A stretch of DNA of 64,000 nt from Actinomycetes bacterium (GTDB taxonomy: Bacteria; Actinomycetota; Actinomycetes; Streptosporangiales; Streptosporangiaceae): positions 1-64,000 of the forward strand of contig JAJYTD010000003.1 in NCBI GenBank assembly GCA_021793235.1, read 5' to 3'. The translations under genes and the position numbers were made by a program. Shown here piece by piece: positions 9,388 to 18,135 of this stretch (its first letter is position 1; each line of letters starts with the position of its first letter). Below the pieces are notes generated by a model. The model had not been told where the DNA came from. It saw nothing but the letters and a program-made list of their open reading frames with translations, and did no database searches.

Positions 9388-9431
9388 CCGGCACCTTACC
9401 CGTGCTCGGCCGAGCACGGGTAGGGTGCCGG
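9388..9431. repeat. 44-nt near-perfect inverted repeat at the DUF3105 gene start
   Basis: Positions 9388-9409 pair with 9410-9431 over 22 base pairs without a spacer; only the 9396/9423 pair is a G-T wobble. The core is ACCCGTGCTCGG and its exact complement. The right arm contains the only purine-rich candidate ribosome site (GGGTAGGG, 9418-9425) and ends one base before the GTG start at 9433. It could be an operator, a cruciform or an RNA hairpin blocking translation. It is separate from the clpC terminator. Confidence 0.75.
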
Positions 9432-9432
9432 T

Positions 9433-10224
9433 GTGGGACATCCGCCGTATCCTCCGCCCAGCCCCGGTCCAGAGGGCCCGCCTCCGGGTGCCCCGCAACC
9501 CGCGTACCGGCAGGGGGCGCCGTCGGGACCGCCCCAGGGGCCCGGTTACCAGGGCGCCGGATATCAAGGGCCACCCGCTGGGTCTGGAATGCCCGGGCCC
9601 GCGGGACCACCGCCGAAGGCCCGCACGAGCAGTGCCATGCCGTGGGTCATCGTTGGCATCGTGGCCGGCCTGGTGCTGCTGGTCGGTGGTGGGGGTGCGG
9701 CCGCCTACCTGCTGCTGGGCGAACCGCCGGAGCCGGATCTGGAGGGGCGCCCGCCCGCTGCGCAGGGGCGCGAGGAGGCAGGCGACATCTCCGGGGTACA
9801 GACCTTCGACGACCTGCGGCCCGATCACACCGAGGACCCGGTTGACTATCCGGAGCATCCGCCGGTCGGAGGACCCCACGCGCCGGAGTGGCTGAACTGC
9901 GGGATCTATGAGGATGCGGTACCCGTGGAGAACGCGGTGCACTCCCTCGAACACGGTGCGGTCTGGATCACCCACGACCCCGGCTTGCCGTCGGAGGAAC
10001 TGGAAAGGGTGCGTGACCTCTACACCTTCGGCGATTACCTCATCATCAGTCCTGAAACGGACCTCCCGGCCCCCATCGTGGCCACAGCCTGGGGAAAGCA
10101 GCTCATTCTGGGAAGCGCCGAGGACGAACGGCTGGCGGAATTCCTCCGCGCATACGTGCAGGGGCCGCAGACCCGCGAACCCGGCGCGCCGTGCTCGGGA
10201 ATGGTCGGCGACCCCCTGGCCTGA
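9433..10224 (+). CDS. DUF3105 membrane-anchored protein
   Basis: A 263-residue protein with a Pro/Gly/Gln/Tyr-rich cytoplasmic N-terminus (about residues 2-60), one membrane helix (PWVIVGIVAGLVLLVGGGG, about 70-90) and an extracytoplasmic DUF3105 domain. The domain shows the family's HP.V.GGPH-type start (YPEHPPVGGPHAPEWLNCG), the conserved ENAVHSLEHGAVWITHDPGL and the closing Cys (GAPCSGMVG). The function of DUF3105 is unknown. The start is uncertain: GTG 9433 is used, but the only ribosome site lies inside an inverted repeat; the first downstream ATG (9589) would remove most of the Pro-rich region. It converges on mutY. Confidence 0.8.
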   Translation: MGHPPYPPPSPGPEGPPPGAPQPAYRQGAPSGPPQGPGYQGAGYQGPPAGSGMPGPAGPPPKARTSSAMPWVIVGIVAGLVLLVGGGGAAAYLLLGEPPEPDLEGRPPAAQGREEAGDISGVQTFDDLRPDHTEDPVDYPEHPPVGGPHAPEWLNCGIYEDAVPVENAVHSLEHGAVWITHDPGLPSEELERVRDLYTFGDYLIISPETDLPAPIVATAWGKQLILGSAEDERLAEFLRAYVQGPQTREPGAPCSGMVGDPLA

Positions 10225-10233
10225 CCGACGACC

Positions 10234-10249
10234 ACCCGGACCACCGGGT
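10234..10249. terminator. Short hairpin between converging DUF3105 gene and mutY
   Basis: ACCCGG (10234-10239), loop ACCA, CCGGGT (10244-10249). It sits in the 42-base gap between two converging genes, so it may stop transcription both ways. Confidence 0.45.
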
Positions 10250-10266
10250 CGCCCTGACCGGACGCG

Positions 10267-11142
10267 TCAGCCGGGCAGGGCATAGGTCCCATCATCTCGC
10301 GGGTCGACAAGGCCGTCGCTGACAAGGGCGTCCAGAGCGCGCTCCCGCTGGACGGACTCGTCCCACACCGCATCCAGCGCCGACTTCGGGACGGGTCCGG
10401 GTGCCTCGCGCAGGACCGTGAGCAGCCGCCCACGCACCTGGCGATCGGTGCCGGCATAGGTCTGGCCACGGCGGGGCGGCCCGCTGTAGGCGGGCTTGCC
10501 GGCGAGCCGCCACGCGCACTGGTCGGCGATGGGGCAGTCCACGCAGGTGGGGGAGCGCGCGGTGCACACGAGCGCGCCGAGTTCCATGACCGCCACGCCC
10601 CAGCGGGCCGCGGTCGCCGGTTCGGGCGGCAGGAGCGACTCCGCCACCGCAACCTCCGCTTTGGTCTGTGTCTTCGGCGGGTACTCGACCCCCGTCCGCG
10701 CCCGGGCCAAGACCCGCCGGACGTTGGTGTCCAGGATCGCGTGCCGCTGTCCGAAGGCGAAGCTCGCCACCGCGGCCGCGGTATAGGCCCCGACACCGGG
10801 CAGAGCCAGCAGGTCGGCGTGCTCTCGCGGCACCTCCCCCCCGTAGCGCTCCACGATCGTACGGGCACAGGAGTGCAGGTTCAGCGCCCGGCGGGGATAG
10901 CCGAGGCGGTTCCACATACGGACGGCCTCGCCCGCGGGTTCGGCGGCGAGGTCAGCGGGGGTCGGCCAGCGGTGCAGCCACGCCTCCCAGGCGGGCAGCA
11001 CCCGGGCGACCGGGGTCTGCTGCAGCATGATCTCGCTCACCAGGATGGACCACGGGGTGGCGTCGGGACGCCGCCACGGAAGGTCGCGGCGATTGGCCTC
11101 ATACCACGCGAGAACGGCGGTGCTGTAAGGGTTGTCGAACAT
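10267..11142 (-). CDS. mutY: A/G-specific adenine DNA glycosylase MutY
   Basis: A 291-residue HhH-GPD DNA glycosylase. The catalytic Glu lies in SEIMLQQTP (near residue 37); the helix-hairpin-helix LPGVGAYTAAAVASFAFG precedes the catalytic Asp of ILDTNVRRVLAR. The [4Fe-4S] ligands are seen as Cys-X6-Cys-X2-Cys-X5-Cys in CTARSPTCVDCPIADQC. It removes adenine mispaired with 8-oxoguanine. The C-terminal NUDIX-like recognition domain of E. coli MutY is much reduced, as in other actinobacteria. The ATG at 11142 (MFDNPYST) is preferred over an in-frame TTG six bases upstream. It diverges from the membrane protein at 11212. Confidence 0.93.
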   Translation of the reverse strand: MFDNPYSTAVLAWYEANRRDLPWRRPDATPWSILVSEIMLQQTPVARVLPAWEAWLHRWPTPADLAAEPAGEAVRMWNRLGYPRRALNLHSCARTIVERYGGEVPREHADLLALPGVGAYTAAAVASFAFGQRHAILDTNVRRVLARARTGVEYPPKTQTKAEVAVAESLLPPEPATAARWGVAVMELGALVCTARSPTCVDCPIADQCAWRLAGKPAYSGPPRRGQTYAGTDRQVRGRLLTVLREAPGPVPKSALDAVWDESVQRERALDALVSDGLVDPRDDGTYALPG

Positions 11143-11211
11143 ATGCAATCTGGTGCGGAGATCGGCGGGTTGAGTAGGTGTGGCACCTGGAAACCCGGAA
11201 TACTACGGCCT

Positions 11212-11979
11212 ATGGCGTCAAGTGCTGGACATCCGGGGCCGGTGAGTCCCGAGACGTACTGGAAGCGACGTGTCTTCGTGCTGGCGGGGCTCTTGGTGGT
11301 AGTGACGCTGATCATTTACGCGTGCACGCGGCCCTTCTCCTCCGATCCCGAGGAAACGGCCGGCGGCGCGGACACCGACTCCTCCCCTGAAGCCTCGTCG
11401 TCGCCCAGTGTCTCACCCCCGCCATCCCCCGGCGACGGCCCCAGTGCCTCCGGAAGCCCGAAAGCGGGTGGTACCGAGGACGGGAACGGCGACAGCGGTG
11501 ACGGCGGCGATAGCGGCGGATCGCCCGATGATTCTGGGCGTTCGGGTGACGGTGGTGACGCCATCGCCGCTCCAGAGAAGCCGGAGGACCCCTGCCGCCC
11601 TTCGGATGTGGTGGTGGCCCTGGACATCGACAAGAAAGACTATGCCTGGGATGCCGAACCCGAGTTCGAGATCACAGCGGTCAACACCACCGAGCAGACC
11701 TGCACGGTCGATCTCGGCAAGGAGAGCACGGAGGTACGGATCACGTCCGGTGACGACCGGATCTTTTCGACCGCGGACTGCGCCAAGGGCAAGGGCGACA
11801 CGAGCACACAACTGAAGCGCGGTGTTCCGGAGAACATCACGTTCACGTGGGACCGCAAGCGCTCCTGGAAGGACTGCCGGGACGCCGATGTCAGCGCCAA
11901 GCGGCCCGGTACCTATATCGCCACCCTGTACAGCGACTACGACGTGGGCGATGGCAAACAGGTGTTCCGGCTGAACTGA
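11212..11979 (+). CDS. Single-pass exported protein with Ser/Pro/Gly linker and C-terminal beta-type domain
   Basis: A 255-residue protein: short cytoplasmic start (PVSPETYWKRR), one membrane helix (VFVLAGLLVVVTLIIYACT, about residues 21-39), then a low-complexity Ser/Pro/Gly/Asp linker (about 45-120) and a 130-residue outer domain beginning PCRPSDVVVALDIDKKDYAW. The outer domain has three further Cys (EQTCTVDL, TADCAKG, WKDCRDAD), giving with the first Cys two possible disulfides, and a strand-rich pattern like an immunoglobulin-type sandwich. Family not recognised. ATG 11212 was chosen because upstream codons lie inside the divergent mutY gene. Conserved location next to mutY and radA is the only context. 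Confidence 0.72.
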   Translation: MASSAGHPGPVSPETYWKRRVFVLAGLLVVVTLIIYACTRPFSSDPEETAGGADTDSSPEASSSPSVSPPPSPGDGPSASGSPKAGGTEDGNGDSGDGGDSGGSPDDSGRSGDGGDAIAAPEKPEDPCRPSDVVVALDIDKKDYAWDAEPEFEITAVNTTEQTCTVDLGKESTEVRITSGDDRIFSTADCAKGKGDTSTQLKRGVPENITFTWDRKRSWKDCRDADVSAKRPGTYIATLYSDYDVGDGKQVFRLN

Positions 11980-12093
11980 GGCGCGCCGGGTCCTCCGGGG
12001 GCGGCGCGGGCCCCACGGTCGCGCCGCGGCTCTGGCGGCAGTCGGGTCTTTCCCGGCGGCCGCTCTACTCGGCGGGGTGCTGTCTGCTCAGCG

Positions 12094-12120
12094 GCAAGCC
12101 GGCTTGCTCGCTGGGCGAGC
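12094..12120. terminator. Adjoining palindromes between converging genes
   Basis: GCAAGCC/GGCTTGC (12094-12107) is a perfect 14-nt palindrome and overlaps GCTCG-CTGGG-CGAGC (12106-12120). Both lie in the 183-base gap where the exported-protein gene and radA converge, so a terminator role is likely but weak. Confidence 0.3.
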
Positions 12121-12162
12121 TGCGCCCCATTGCCGCAGCCTTGAGGGGTGCGGGGTTGCTGG

Positions 12163-13524
12163 TCACCTCCGCTGTCGGGCGGGGAAGGCTATGCGCAAGG
12201 CCTCGCCGACGTCCTCCACGCCGATGATCTCCATGCCATCGACCGGTTCTTCACTGTGCCGGGGCACGATGGCGCGGGTGAAACCGAGCCGCTGCGCCTC
12301 GCTGAGCCGCCGAGGGACACCGCTGACCGCCCGCACATCGCCCGCGAGGCCGACCTCGCCGATGGCGACGAGTCCGCGGGGAAGGGCTTCGTCCCGTCCC
12401 GAGCCGGCCGCCGCGAGTGCCAGGGCGAGGTCCACCGAGGGTTCGCCGAGCCGTACACCGCCCACCGTGGAGGTGTAGACATCGGAATTGGCGATCCGTA
12501 CGCGGGCGCGGCGCTCCAGCACGGCCATCACCATGTTGACCCGCGCGGGGTCGAGCCCGGACGTGGCCCGGCGCGGCTGCGGCAGGTTGGACGTCGCGAC
12601 CAGGGCCTGGACCTCCGCGATGAGCGGGCGCCGCCCTTCCAGGGTGACCGTGACGCAGGTACCGGGAACGGGCTCGTTGCGGCGGGTCAGGAACAGGCCG
12701 CTGGGGTCGGGCAGCCCGATGATCCCGGAGTCGGTGAGCTCGAAGCAGCCGATCTCGTCCGTGGGGCCGTAGCGGTTCTTCACCGCGCGCAGCATGCGCA
12801 GTTGCGAGTGGCGGTCGCCCTCGAACTGCAGGACGACGTCGACCAGGTGCTCCAGCAGCCGCGGCCCCGCGATGGAGCCGTCCTTGGTGACGTGTCCGAC
12901 CAGGACCGTGGCGATGCCCCGCTCCTTGGCCAGCCGGATCAGAGCCCCGGCGACCTCGCGGACTTGGGTGACCCCGCCGGGGACCCCCGTGACGTCCGGT
13001 GAGCTCATGGTCTGCACGGAATCGACGATCAGCAGACCGGGAGATACTGAGTCGACGTGGCTGACCAGGGACGCCACCGAGGTCTCGGCGGCAAGGTAGA
13101 GCTTGGGCGACAGCGCTCCGAGGCGGTCGGCCCGCAGCCGGACCTGACCGGTGGACTCCTCACCCGTCACATACAGCACCGGGCCGGAATCGGCGCACAG
13201 CGCCGCGACCTCCAGCAGCAAGGTGGACTTCCCGACACCGGGTTCGCCGGCGAGCAACATCACCCCTCCCGGAACGACGCCTCCGCCGAGGACCCGGTCG
13301 AGTTCGTCCAGCCCCGTGGGTGTCGCGTGCGCGGTCTCCACGTCGATCTCGGTAATGGGCCGGGCGGGGCTGGTGACGCGCGCGGGGGCGATCACCGTGG
13401 TGGTGGGAGCCCCGGCCTCCTCGACCGTTCCCCACGCCTGGCACTCGCCGCAGCGCCCCACCCACTTGAGGGTGGTCCATCCGCATTCGGCGCAGCGGAA
13501 CGTACTCCTCGCAGCCTTTGCCAT
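12163..13524 (-). CDS. radA: DNA repair protein RadA (Sms)
   Basis: A 453-residue RadA. The N-terminal zinc finger has CAEC and CGEC (Cys 11, 14, 27, 30); Walker A GEPGVGKST lies near 93-101; the RadA signature appears as KNRYG near 249-253 instead of the usual KNRFG, a conservative change; the C-terminus is the Lon-like domain (VGGVRLGEPSVDLALALAAA). It is a hexameric branch-migration helicase working with RecA in recombination repair. Start at ATG 13524, giving AKAARSTFRCAECGW, the usual N-terminus. In many actinobacteria disA follows radA; here it does not. Confidence 0.95.
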   Translation of the reverse strand: MAKAARSTFRCAECGWTTLKWVGRCGECQAWGTVEEAGAPTTTVIAPARVTSPARPITEIDVETAHATPTGLDELDRVLGGGVVPGGVMLLAGEPGVGKSTLLLEVAALCADSGPVLYVTGEESTGQVRLRADRLGALSPKLYLAAETSVASLVSHVDSVSPGLLIVDSVQTMSSPDVTGVPGGVTQVREVAGALIRLAKERGIATVLVGHVTKDGSIAGPRLLEHLVDVVLQFEGDRHSQLRMLRAVKNRYGPTDEIGCFELTDSGIIGLPDPSGLFLTRRNEPVPGTCVTVTLEGRRPLIAEVQALVATSNLPQPRRATSGLDPARVNMVMAVLERRARVRIANSDVYTSTVGGVRLGEPSVDLALALAAAGSGRDEALPRGLVAIGEVGLAGDVRAVSGVPRRLSEAQRLGFTRAIVPRHSEEPVDGMEIIGVEDVGEALRIAFPARQRR

Positions 13525-13642
13525 GTGTGCACGCTAGCGGGTGGTGGTGACATTCCGGGACTCCGGCTGCGCGACCCGGCGGCACATCGAAGGCTGAGCC
13601 CAGCGGTCGGGCGCGCGTGTCGCGTGGACGAGCACATCACTT

Positions 13643-13667
13643 CTTATTACTTTCTGTAATCAATAAG
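13643..13667. promoter_or_regulatory. AT-rich nested inverted repeat upstream of the SGNH hydrolase gene
   Basis: CTTATTAC (13643-13650) is matched by GTAAT and AATAAG (13656-13667) around TTTCT. The stretch is roughly 75 percent A+T in a sequence otherwise near 70 percent G+C, 100 bases before the hydrolase start and 120 before the divergent radA start. Likely operator or promoter; AT-rich islands are also preferred Lsr2 sites. Confidence 0.45.
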
Positions 13668-13768
13668 GCACGTCAAGTCGGTGGCCGTTTTCGGTCTTCC
13701 GTGTTGACCGGGGCTTATCCGTTGGTCACATTCGGTGCAGCAGGGCCGTTCCCGCAAAGGAGGAGTGC

Positions 13769-14671
13769 GTGTCGCTGAGGAAGGCCGTACGCCGGACCCC
13801 CGCCGCGGCGCTCGGGCTCGCCGGCGCGCTGGCCCTCGTCTCCTCGCCCGCTGAGGCGTTGGAGAAGGACCTCGCCGAGCGCTACGTCGCCCTCGGTGAT
13901 TCCTTCACCGCAGGTCCGTTCATCCCCGCGCAGTACGGCGACCCGGTATTCTGTCTGCGCTCCAGGAGCAATTACCCCAATCTCGTCGCCGAGGCACTGG
14001 GCGCCGGCGAGTTCGTCGACGCCAGTTGCTCCGGAGCCGAGACCAAGCACATGACCACACGGCAGGAGCTCCCGCTCGACACGCACAACCCGCCGCAGTT
14101 CGACGCCCTCACCGCGGATACGACACTCGTCACCGTGGGCATCGGAGGAAACGATTTCGGATTCGGGGAGATCGTCCTGAAGTGCGTGTCGCTGAGCGTC
14201 ACCGACCCCCACGGGGCGCCGTGCCGCGAGCACTACACCCGTGAAGGGGGCGACGAGCTGGCCGACCGGGTGGGCCAGACCGGTGAGGAGTTCGCTGAAG
14301 TGCTGGCCGGCATTCGCGAGCGCAGCCCCGACGCGACCATCGCGGCCGTCGGCTATCTGCGGCTCCTGCCCGAGGAGGAGGGGTGCTGGCCGGAGGTGCC
14401 GGTCGCCGATGAGGACGTGGCCTACCTGGACGGTGCCCAAGGCGACCTCAACGCGATGATGGAGAAGAAGGCCGCTGAGGCGGGAGCGGTCTATGTGGAC
14501 GTGTCCGAGCGCGGACACGACGTCTGCGCCGAGCATGCGGACAAGTGGGTCGAGGGCATCTTCCCTACGCGCCCGGCCGCGCCGGTCCACCCCAACGCCG
14601 AAGGCATGTCCGAGGTCGGAGCGCGCGTCCTCACAGCGCTCGGCGGCGGAGAAGGCGCTCCGCTCGTTTGA
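13769..14671 (+). CDS. Secreted SGNH/GDSL-family esterase or lipase
   Basis: A 300-residue protein with a signal peptide (basic RKAVRRTP, hydrophobic AAALGLAGALALVSS, cleavage likely after AEA, about residue 30). Block I is YVALGDSFTAGP with nucleophile Ser45; block III is VGIGGNDFGFGE with oxyanion Asn; the catalytic His lies in APVHPNAEGM near residue 273. Six or more Cys in the mature part suggest disulfides, as in the Streptomyces SGNH esterases. It probably hydrolyses ester substrates outside the cell. GTG 13769 is supported by AAAGGAGG five bases upstream. No operon partner. Confidence 0.88.
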   Translation: MSLRKAVRRTPAAALGLAGALALVSSPAEALEKDLAERYVALGDSFTAGPFIPAQYGDPVFCLRSRSNYPNLVAEALGAGEFVDASCSGAETKHMTTRQELPLDTHNPPQFDALTADTTLVTVGIGGNDFGFGEIVLKCVSLSVTDPHGAPCREHYTREGGDELADRVGQTGEEFAEVLAGIRERSPDATIAAVGYLRLLPEEEGCWPEVPVADEDVAYLDGAQGDLNAMMEKKAAEAGAVYVDVSERGHDVCAEHADKWVEGIFPTRPAAPVHPNAEGMSEVGARVLTALGGGEGAPLV

Positions 14672-14854
14672 CGCCGGGCGCGGTCAAAGGCCGAGACAGG
14701 CAGAGCCGGCCGAGCGGATTCTTCTCTTAATCCTGGAACCGTCCGGCTGCGCCAAGAGTCCGATGTCCATACGAATGATGCCGGACATGGGCTCCGATCG
14801 CCCTTCGGCCTGTATTTCCCATGCCCCCCGGTGTTGCGTGCTGAAAGGTTTCAC

Positions 14855-15538
14855 ATGGATATCCCCTCTCGTATCTGGAAGACCCGCGCGGCCGTGGGGC
14901 TGGTGTCCGTTGGCGCTGCCCTCTCGCTGTCCTCATGCGGCCTGCTGCTTCCGGGGCGGCCCGGCGATGCCCCCCCTCCACTGGAGGAAGCACCGGCGGG
15001 CGAGGAGAGCGAGGAACAGGTGGCCCCGGCCGGAGACGGCGGGGAGTTTCGTACCGGCCCGATCCCGTCCTCCTCTGTGACCTTCGATGAGGAGCTGCCC
15101 GAGGTGGACTCCGACGATCCGGTCGTGCAGGTCGAGGGTGAGCTGGTGAACATGGTCCAGGAGTTCGCCATGGTCACCGACTCCTCCACGAGCGCGTCCT
15201 GCGACAGCTTCGACGCCTCCCTGAACGGCACCATCGATTGCACAGCGACCTTCCAGGGCATCAGCATCCCCTTCACCGTCGACATCGAAGGCGGAGAGTT
15301 CATATTCAGCTACACGCCCACGCCCACCGAAGGCATGGTCGCCTCCCGCGATGTCGTCGAGGACGAGATGCGCTACATGAGCGACAACGAGTCCGTCCGC
15401 TGCACCATGGACGAGTTCCAACTGGTTCCCGTCGACCAAACGGTGCCCGACCTGAAGTGCTTTGCCAAAGGCGACCCTGATGAGTACGAGGTGAAGTTCA
15501 GCATCTACGGTTCGGTCTACGTCTCCCGGGTGTTCTGA
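14855..15538 (+). CDS. Lipoprotein with two DUF4333-like Cys-paired repeats
   Basis: A 227-residue lipoprotein: signal sequence ending in lipobox LSSC, a Pro/Glu-rich linker, then two related units. The first runs CDSFDASLNGTIDCTATFQG, the second CTMDEFQLVPVDQTVPDLKC; each has a pair of Cys spaced 14-20 residues apart and a following strand pair, the pattern of DUF4333 domains of actinobacterial lipoproteins. The function is unknown; it should face the outside of the membrane. ATG 14855 follows GAAAGG by six bases. It converges with the methyltransferase gene; CGGCC/GGCCG at 15553-15568 in the gap may terminate both. Confidence 0.78.
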   Translation: MDIPSRIWKTRAAVGLVSVGAALSLSSCGLLLPGRPGDAPPPLEEAPAGEESEEQVAPAGDGGEFRTGPIPSSSVTFDEELPEVDSDDPVVQVEGELVNMVQEFAMVTDSSTSASCDSFDASLNGTIDCTATFQGISIPFTVDIEGGEFIFSYTPTPTEGMVASRDVVEDEMRYMSDNESVRCTMDEFQLVPVDQTVPDLKCFAKGDPDEYEVKFSIYGSVYVSRVF

Positions 15539-15575
15539 CGTGAGGTACGCAGCGGCCCGGATAGGCCGGTGCGGG

Positions 15576-16274
15576 TCAGTACTCCCGCCACCACAGGTTG
15601 ATCGCATAGTCGACTTCGAGGCCGACATGTTCGGTGATGATCTGCTCGGCGAGGCCACGGGAGAACTCGATCCGGACCACCGCCTCGAAGTCGGCACGGC
15701 GTTCGAAGAGCCAGCGCATCGTGAGCGGTTCGCGCCGGAAGCCCTGGATCCCCCAGAACCGCTCGACCGCGGCCGGGTCATAGGAGGGCAGGAAGCGTCG
15801 GAACCACCCGCCGAACGTGCTGCGCGTCGCGTCGTTGTCGATGACGAACGCAACACCTCCGCGCCGCATCACCCGCCGCAGCTCGGCCAGCCCGGGTTCG
15901 CATCCGGGACCGAAGAAGTACGCCCAGCGGGCGTGGGCGACATCGACCGAGGAGTCGGGCACGGGGAGCCGCTGGGCGATCCCGGTCCGCACCTCGACGT
16001 TGCCGAACATGCTCGCGCGTGCCCGTGCCACGGCTGCCAGCTTCGTGTGCGGTTCGACACCGGTGACCCAACGGGCCTCCTGGGCGAAGCGGGGCAGATG
16101 GAAGCCGGTGCCGCAGCCGATGTCGAGGACATGTGCGCCGCGGTGTCCTCGCACGGCGTCCATGGCCGCCCCGATGACGCCATCGGGGTCGACCGCATTG
16201 TTCTCCAGTTCATAGACTTGCGGGCTGTTCCAGATATTGGGGCTGGGAACGGCTCCCGGAATCGCTGACCTCAC
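15576..16274 (-). CDS. Class I SAM-dependent methyltransferase (Methyltransf_11 type)
   Basis: A 232-residue methyltransferase. Motif I is HVLDIGCGTGFHLPRFA; motif II VTGVEPHTKLA carries the acidic residue that binds the SAM ribose; LPVPDSSVDVAHARWAYFFG and MRRGGVAFVIDND follow as motifs III and IV. The substrate cannot be named. Start GTG 16274 (VRSAIPGAVPSP) removes 66 upstream codons that would overlap the divergent isomerase gene and are not protein-like. It shares a short divergent promoter region with the isomerase gene. Confidence 0.85.
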   Translation of the reverse strand: MRSAIPGAVPSPNIWNSPQVYELENNAVDPDGVIGAAMDAVRGHRGAHVLDIGCGTGFHLPRFAQEARWVTGVEPHTKLAAVARARASMFGNVEVRTGIAQRLPVPDSSVDVAHARWAYFFGPGCEPGLAELRRVMRRGGVAFVIDNDATRSTFGGWFRRFLPSYDPAAVERFWGIQGFRREPLTMRWLFERRADFEAVVRIEFSRGLAEQIITEHVGLEVDYAINLWWREY

Positions 16275-16342
16275 CCGCTGAAGGATAGGGACCCGGCGCA
16301 GAGGTGAGCGAACCGGAGCTGACACCGCATAAGGTGGTTCAA

Positions 16343-17278
16343 GTGAGCGCCATCCAGGTTCCGGACGCGCCCGTCGTCCTATCGACGGCGTCGGTCTACC
16401 CGGAGAAGACCCCGGCGGCCTTCGAGATCGCCGCCAAGCTCGGCTATGACGGCGTGGAGGTCCTCGTCTCATCGGACCCGGTCAGCCAGGACATCGGCAT
16501 GCTGCGCCGATTGTCGGACTACCACGGGATCCCGATCACCGCCGTCCATGCCCCCTGCCTGATCTTCACCCAGCGTGTGTGGGGACGCGACCCTTGGGGC
16601 AAACTCGTCAAATCCAAGGAGATGGCCGAGGCGCTCGGCGCCAAGACCATCGTGGTGCACCCGGCGTTTCGCTGGCAGCGTGAATACGCCCGGGAGTTCG
16701 AGAACGGTGTCTCCCGCATGCAGGAGGAGACCGACGTCGTCTTCGCGGTCGAGAACATGTACCCGGTGCACATGCGCGACCGTGAGGTCGTGCCCTACGC
16801 GCCGAGCTGGAACCCGCTGGACCGGGACTACCCGGACGTCACCCTCGACCTGTCCCACACCGCCATGTCCCGGTCCGACGCCATGGGCATGGCCAAGCAG
16901 TTGGGGAGCCGACTGTCCCACGTGCACGTCGCGGACGGTACCGGCGGGCAGAACTTCGATGAGCACCTGATCCCCGGACGCGGCAACCAACCCTGCGCTG
17001 AACTGCTGGAGTACCTCGCGACCTCCGGGTATGAGGGCCAACTGGTTCTGGAGGTGAACACCCGCAAATCAGCCGACCGCGAGGCGCGCCAGCTGGAACT
17101 CGCAGAGGCGCTGGCTTTCACCCGGCTGCATTTCGCGGGTGCGCAGAACCCGTCTCCGGAGGGGAATGAGCATGCGGGTCGCCGTGAGCGGGCCGCGATA
17201 CGGCGACGCGCCGAGGCGGACGTGCCGCCGCGGACCTTCGTCGTAGCCACTGACGGCACCATCAGCGGCGGGCCCTGA
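16343..17278 (+). CDS. Sugar phosphate isomerase/epimerase-like TIM-barrel protein
   Basis: A 311-residue AP endonuclease 2/xylose isomerase-like TIM barrel. It shows [57 protein letters not shown] and [11 protein letters not shown], with the His, Glu and Asp metal ligands of the family. A homologue stands near proC in mycobacteria. The substrate is unknown. GTG 16343 is preferred because AAGGTGG (16331-16337) is well spaced; GTG 16304 would add 13 residues. The last 40 residues are charged and poorly conserved. A TetR gene follows after 11 nt, probably in the same transcript. Confidence 0.85.
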   Translation: MSAIQVPDAPVVLSTASVYPEKTPAAFEIAAKLGYDGVEVLVSSDPVSQDIGMLRRLSDYHGIPITAVHAPCLIFTQRVWGRDPWGKLVKSKEMAEALGAKTIVVHPAFRWQREYAREFENGVSRMQEETDVVFAVENMYPVHMRDREVVPYAPSWNPLDRDYPDVTLDLSHTAMSRSDAMGMAKQLGSRLSHVHVADGTGGQNFDEHLIPGRGNQPCAELLEYLATSGYEGQLVLEVNTRKSADREARQLELAEALAFTRLHFAGAQNPSPEGNEHAGRRERAAIRRRAEADVPPRTFVVATDGTISGGP

Positions 17279-17289
17279 CCCCGAGCATT

Positions 17290-17883
17290 ATGGCAAGGAC
17301 CGGAAGGCGTCCCGGTACGACGCAGACCCGGGAGCAGATCCTGGAAGCGGCGCGGGAGCAGTTCGCCGAATCGGGGTACAGCGGCGCGACGGTCCGCGGG
17401 ATCGCCCGCAGCGCGGGAGTGGACCCGGCGCTCGTACACCACTTCTTCGGTAGCAAGGACCAGGTCTTCATCGAAGCGATGCGGCTGCCGTACAATCCGG
17501 CCGCGATCGTCCGCCGGATCATCGCCGGTACCGACGGTGACCGGGCCGTTTCGATCGTCCGGTATGTCCTGGACGTCTGGGACAGGCCGGAGACGCAGAC
17601 GCCGATGCTCGCCCTTCTGCGTTCGGCGGCGAACAATGACCACGCCGCGATGACGGTGCGTGGATTCATGAGCGACATCCTCCAGCACCACATCGCGGTG
17701 GAGTTCGCCATTGATCCGGTACGCGCCAGCGCGGCCGGTTCGCAGATCCTCGGGCTTATCCTCACGCGCTACCTCTTCCGTATCGAACCGATCGCGTCGG
17801 CCGATGCGGAAGAGGTAGCGCGGGTCTATGCTCCGGCCATCCGCGCCGTCATCCAGCCGGAGGAGACCGGAGAGTCCGAGTGA
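17290..17883 (+). CDS. TetR-family transcriptional regulator
   Basis: A 197-residue regulator. The N-terminal HTH is classic TetR: TREQILEAAREQFAESGYSG then TVRGIARSAGVDPALVHHFF and GSKDQVF (about residues 11-58). The C-terminal ligand-binding half matches the actinobacterial TetR_C group with a conserved RSAANND near residue 113. It starts 11 nt after the isomerase-like gene and is probably co-transcribed. Ligand and targets are unknown; no palindromic operator was recognised nearby. Confidence 0.9.
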   Translation: MARTGRRPGTTQTREQILEAAREQFAESGYSGATVRGIARSAGVDPALVHHFFGSKDQVFIEAMRLPYNPAAIVRRIIAGTDGDRAVSIVRYVLDVWDRPETQTPMLALLRSAANNDHAAMTVRGFMSDILQHHIAVEFAIDPVRASAAGSQILGLILTRYLFRIEPIASADAEEVARVYAPAIRAVIQPEETGESE

Positions 17884-18135
17884 GGGCCCGGTCCGGGCGG
17901 TGCCGCGGGGCTCCTCAGGCCAGGATGGCCGCTTCCTGCCGCGGATCTACCGCTTTGGCCGCCCGCCGCGCCCTGATGTCAACGTAGTATCGGGAACAGA
18001 GGCGTTCGCGCCCGTCCCCCCCAAGCGATGCTTTCCCGGCGATTGGCGGTCCGTATTTCGCGGGCGGCACGTTGGCAGGATCTCATCCTCTTCCGCCGCG
18101 GAAAGACCAACAGACCAAGGAAAGTGCTTTCCATA

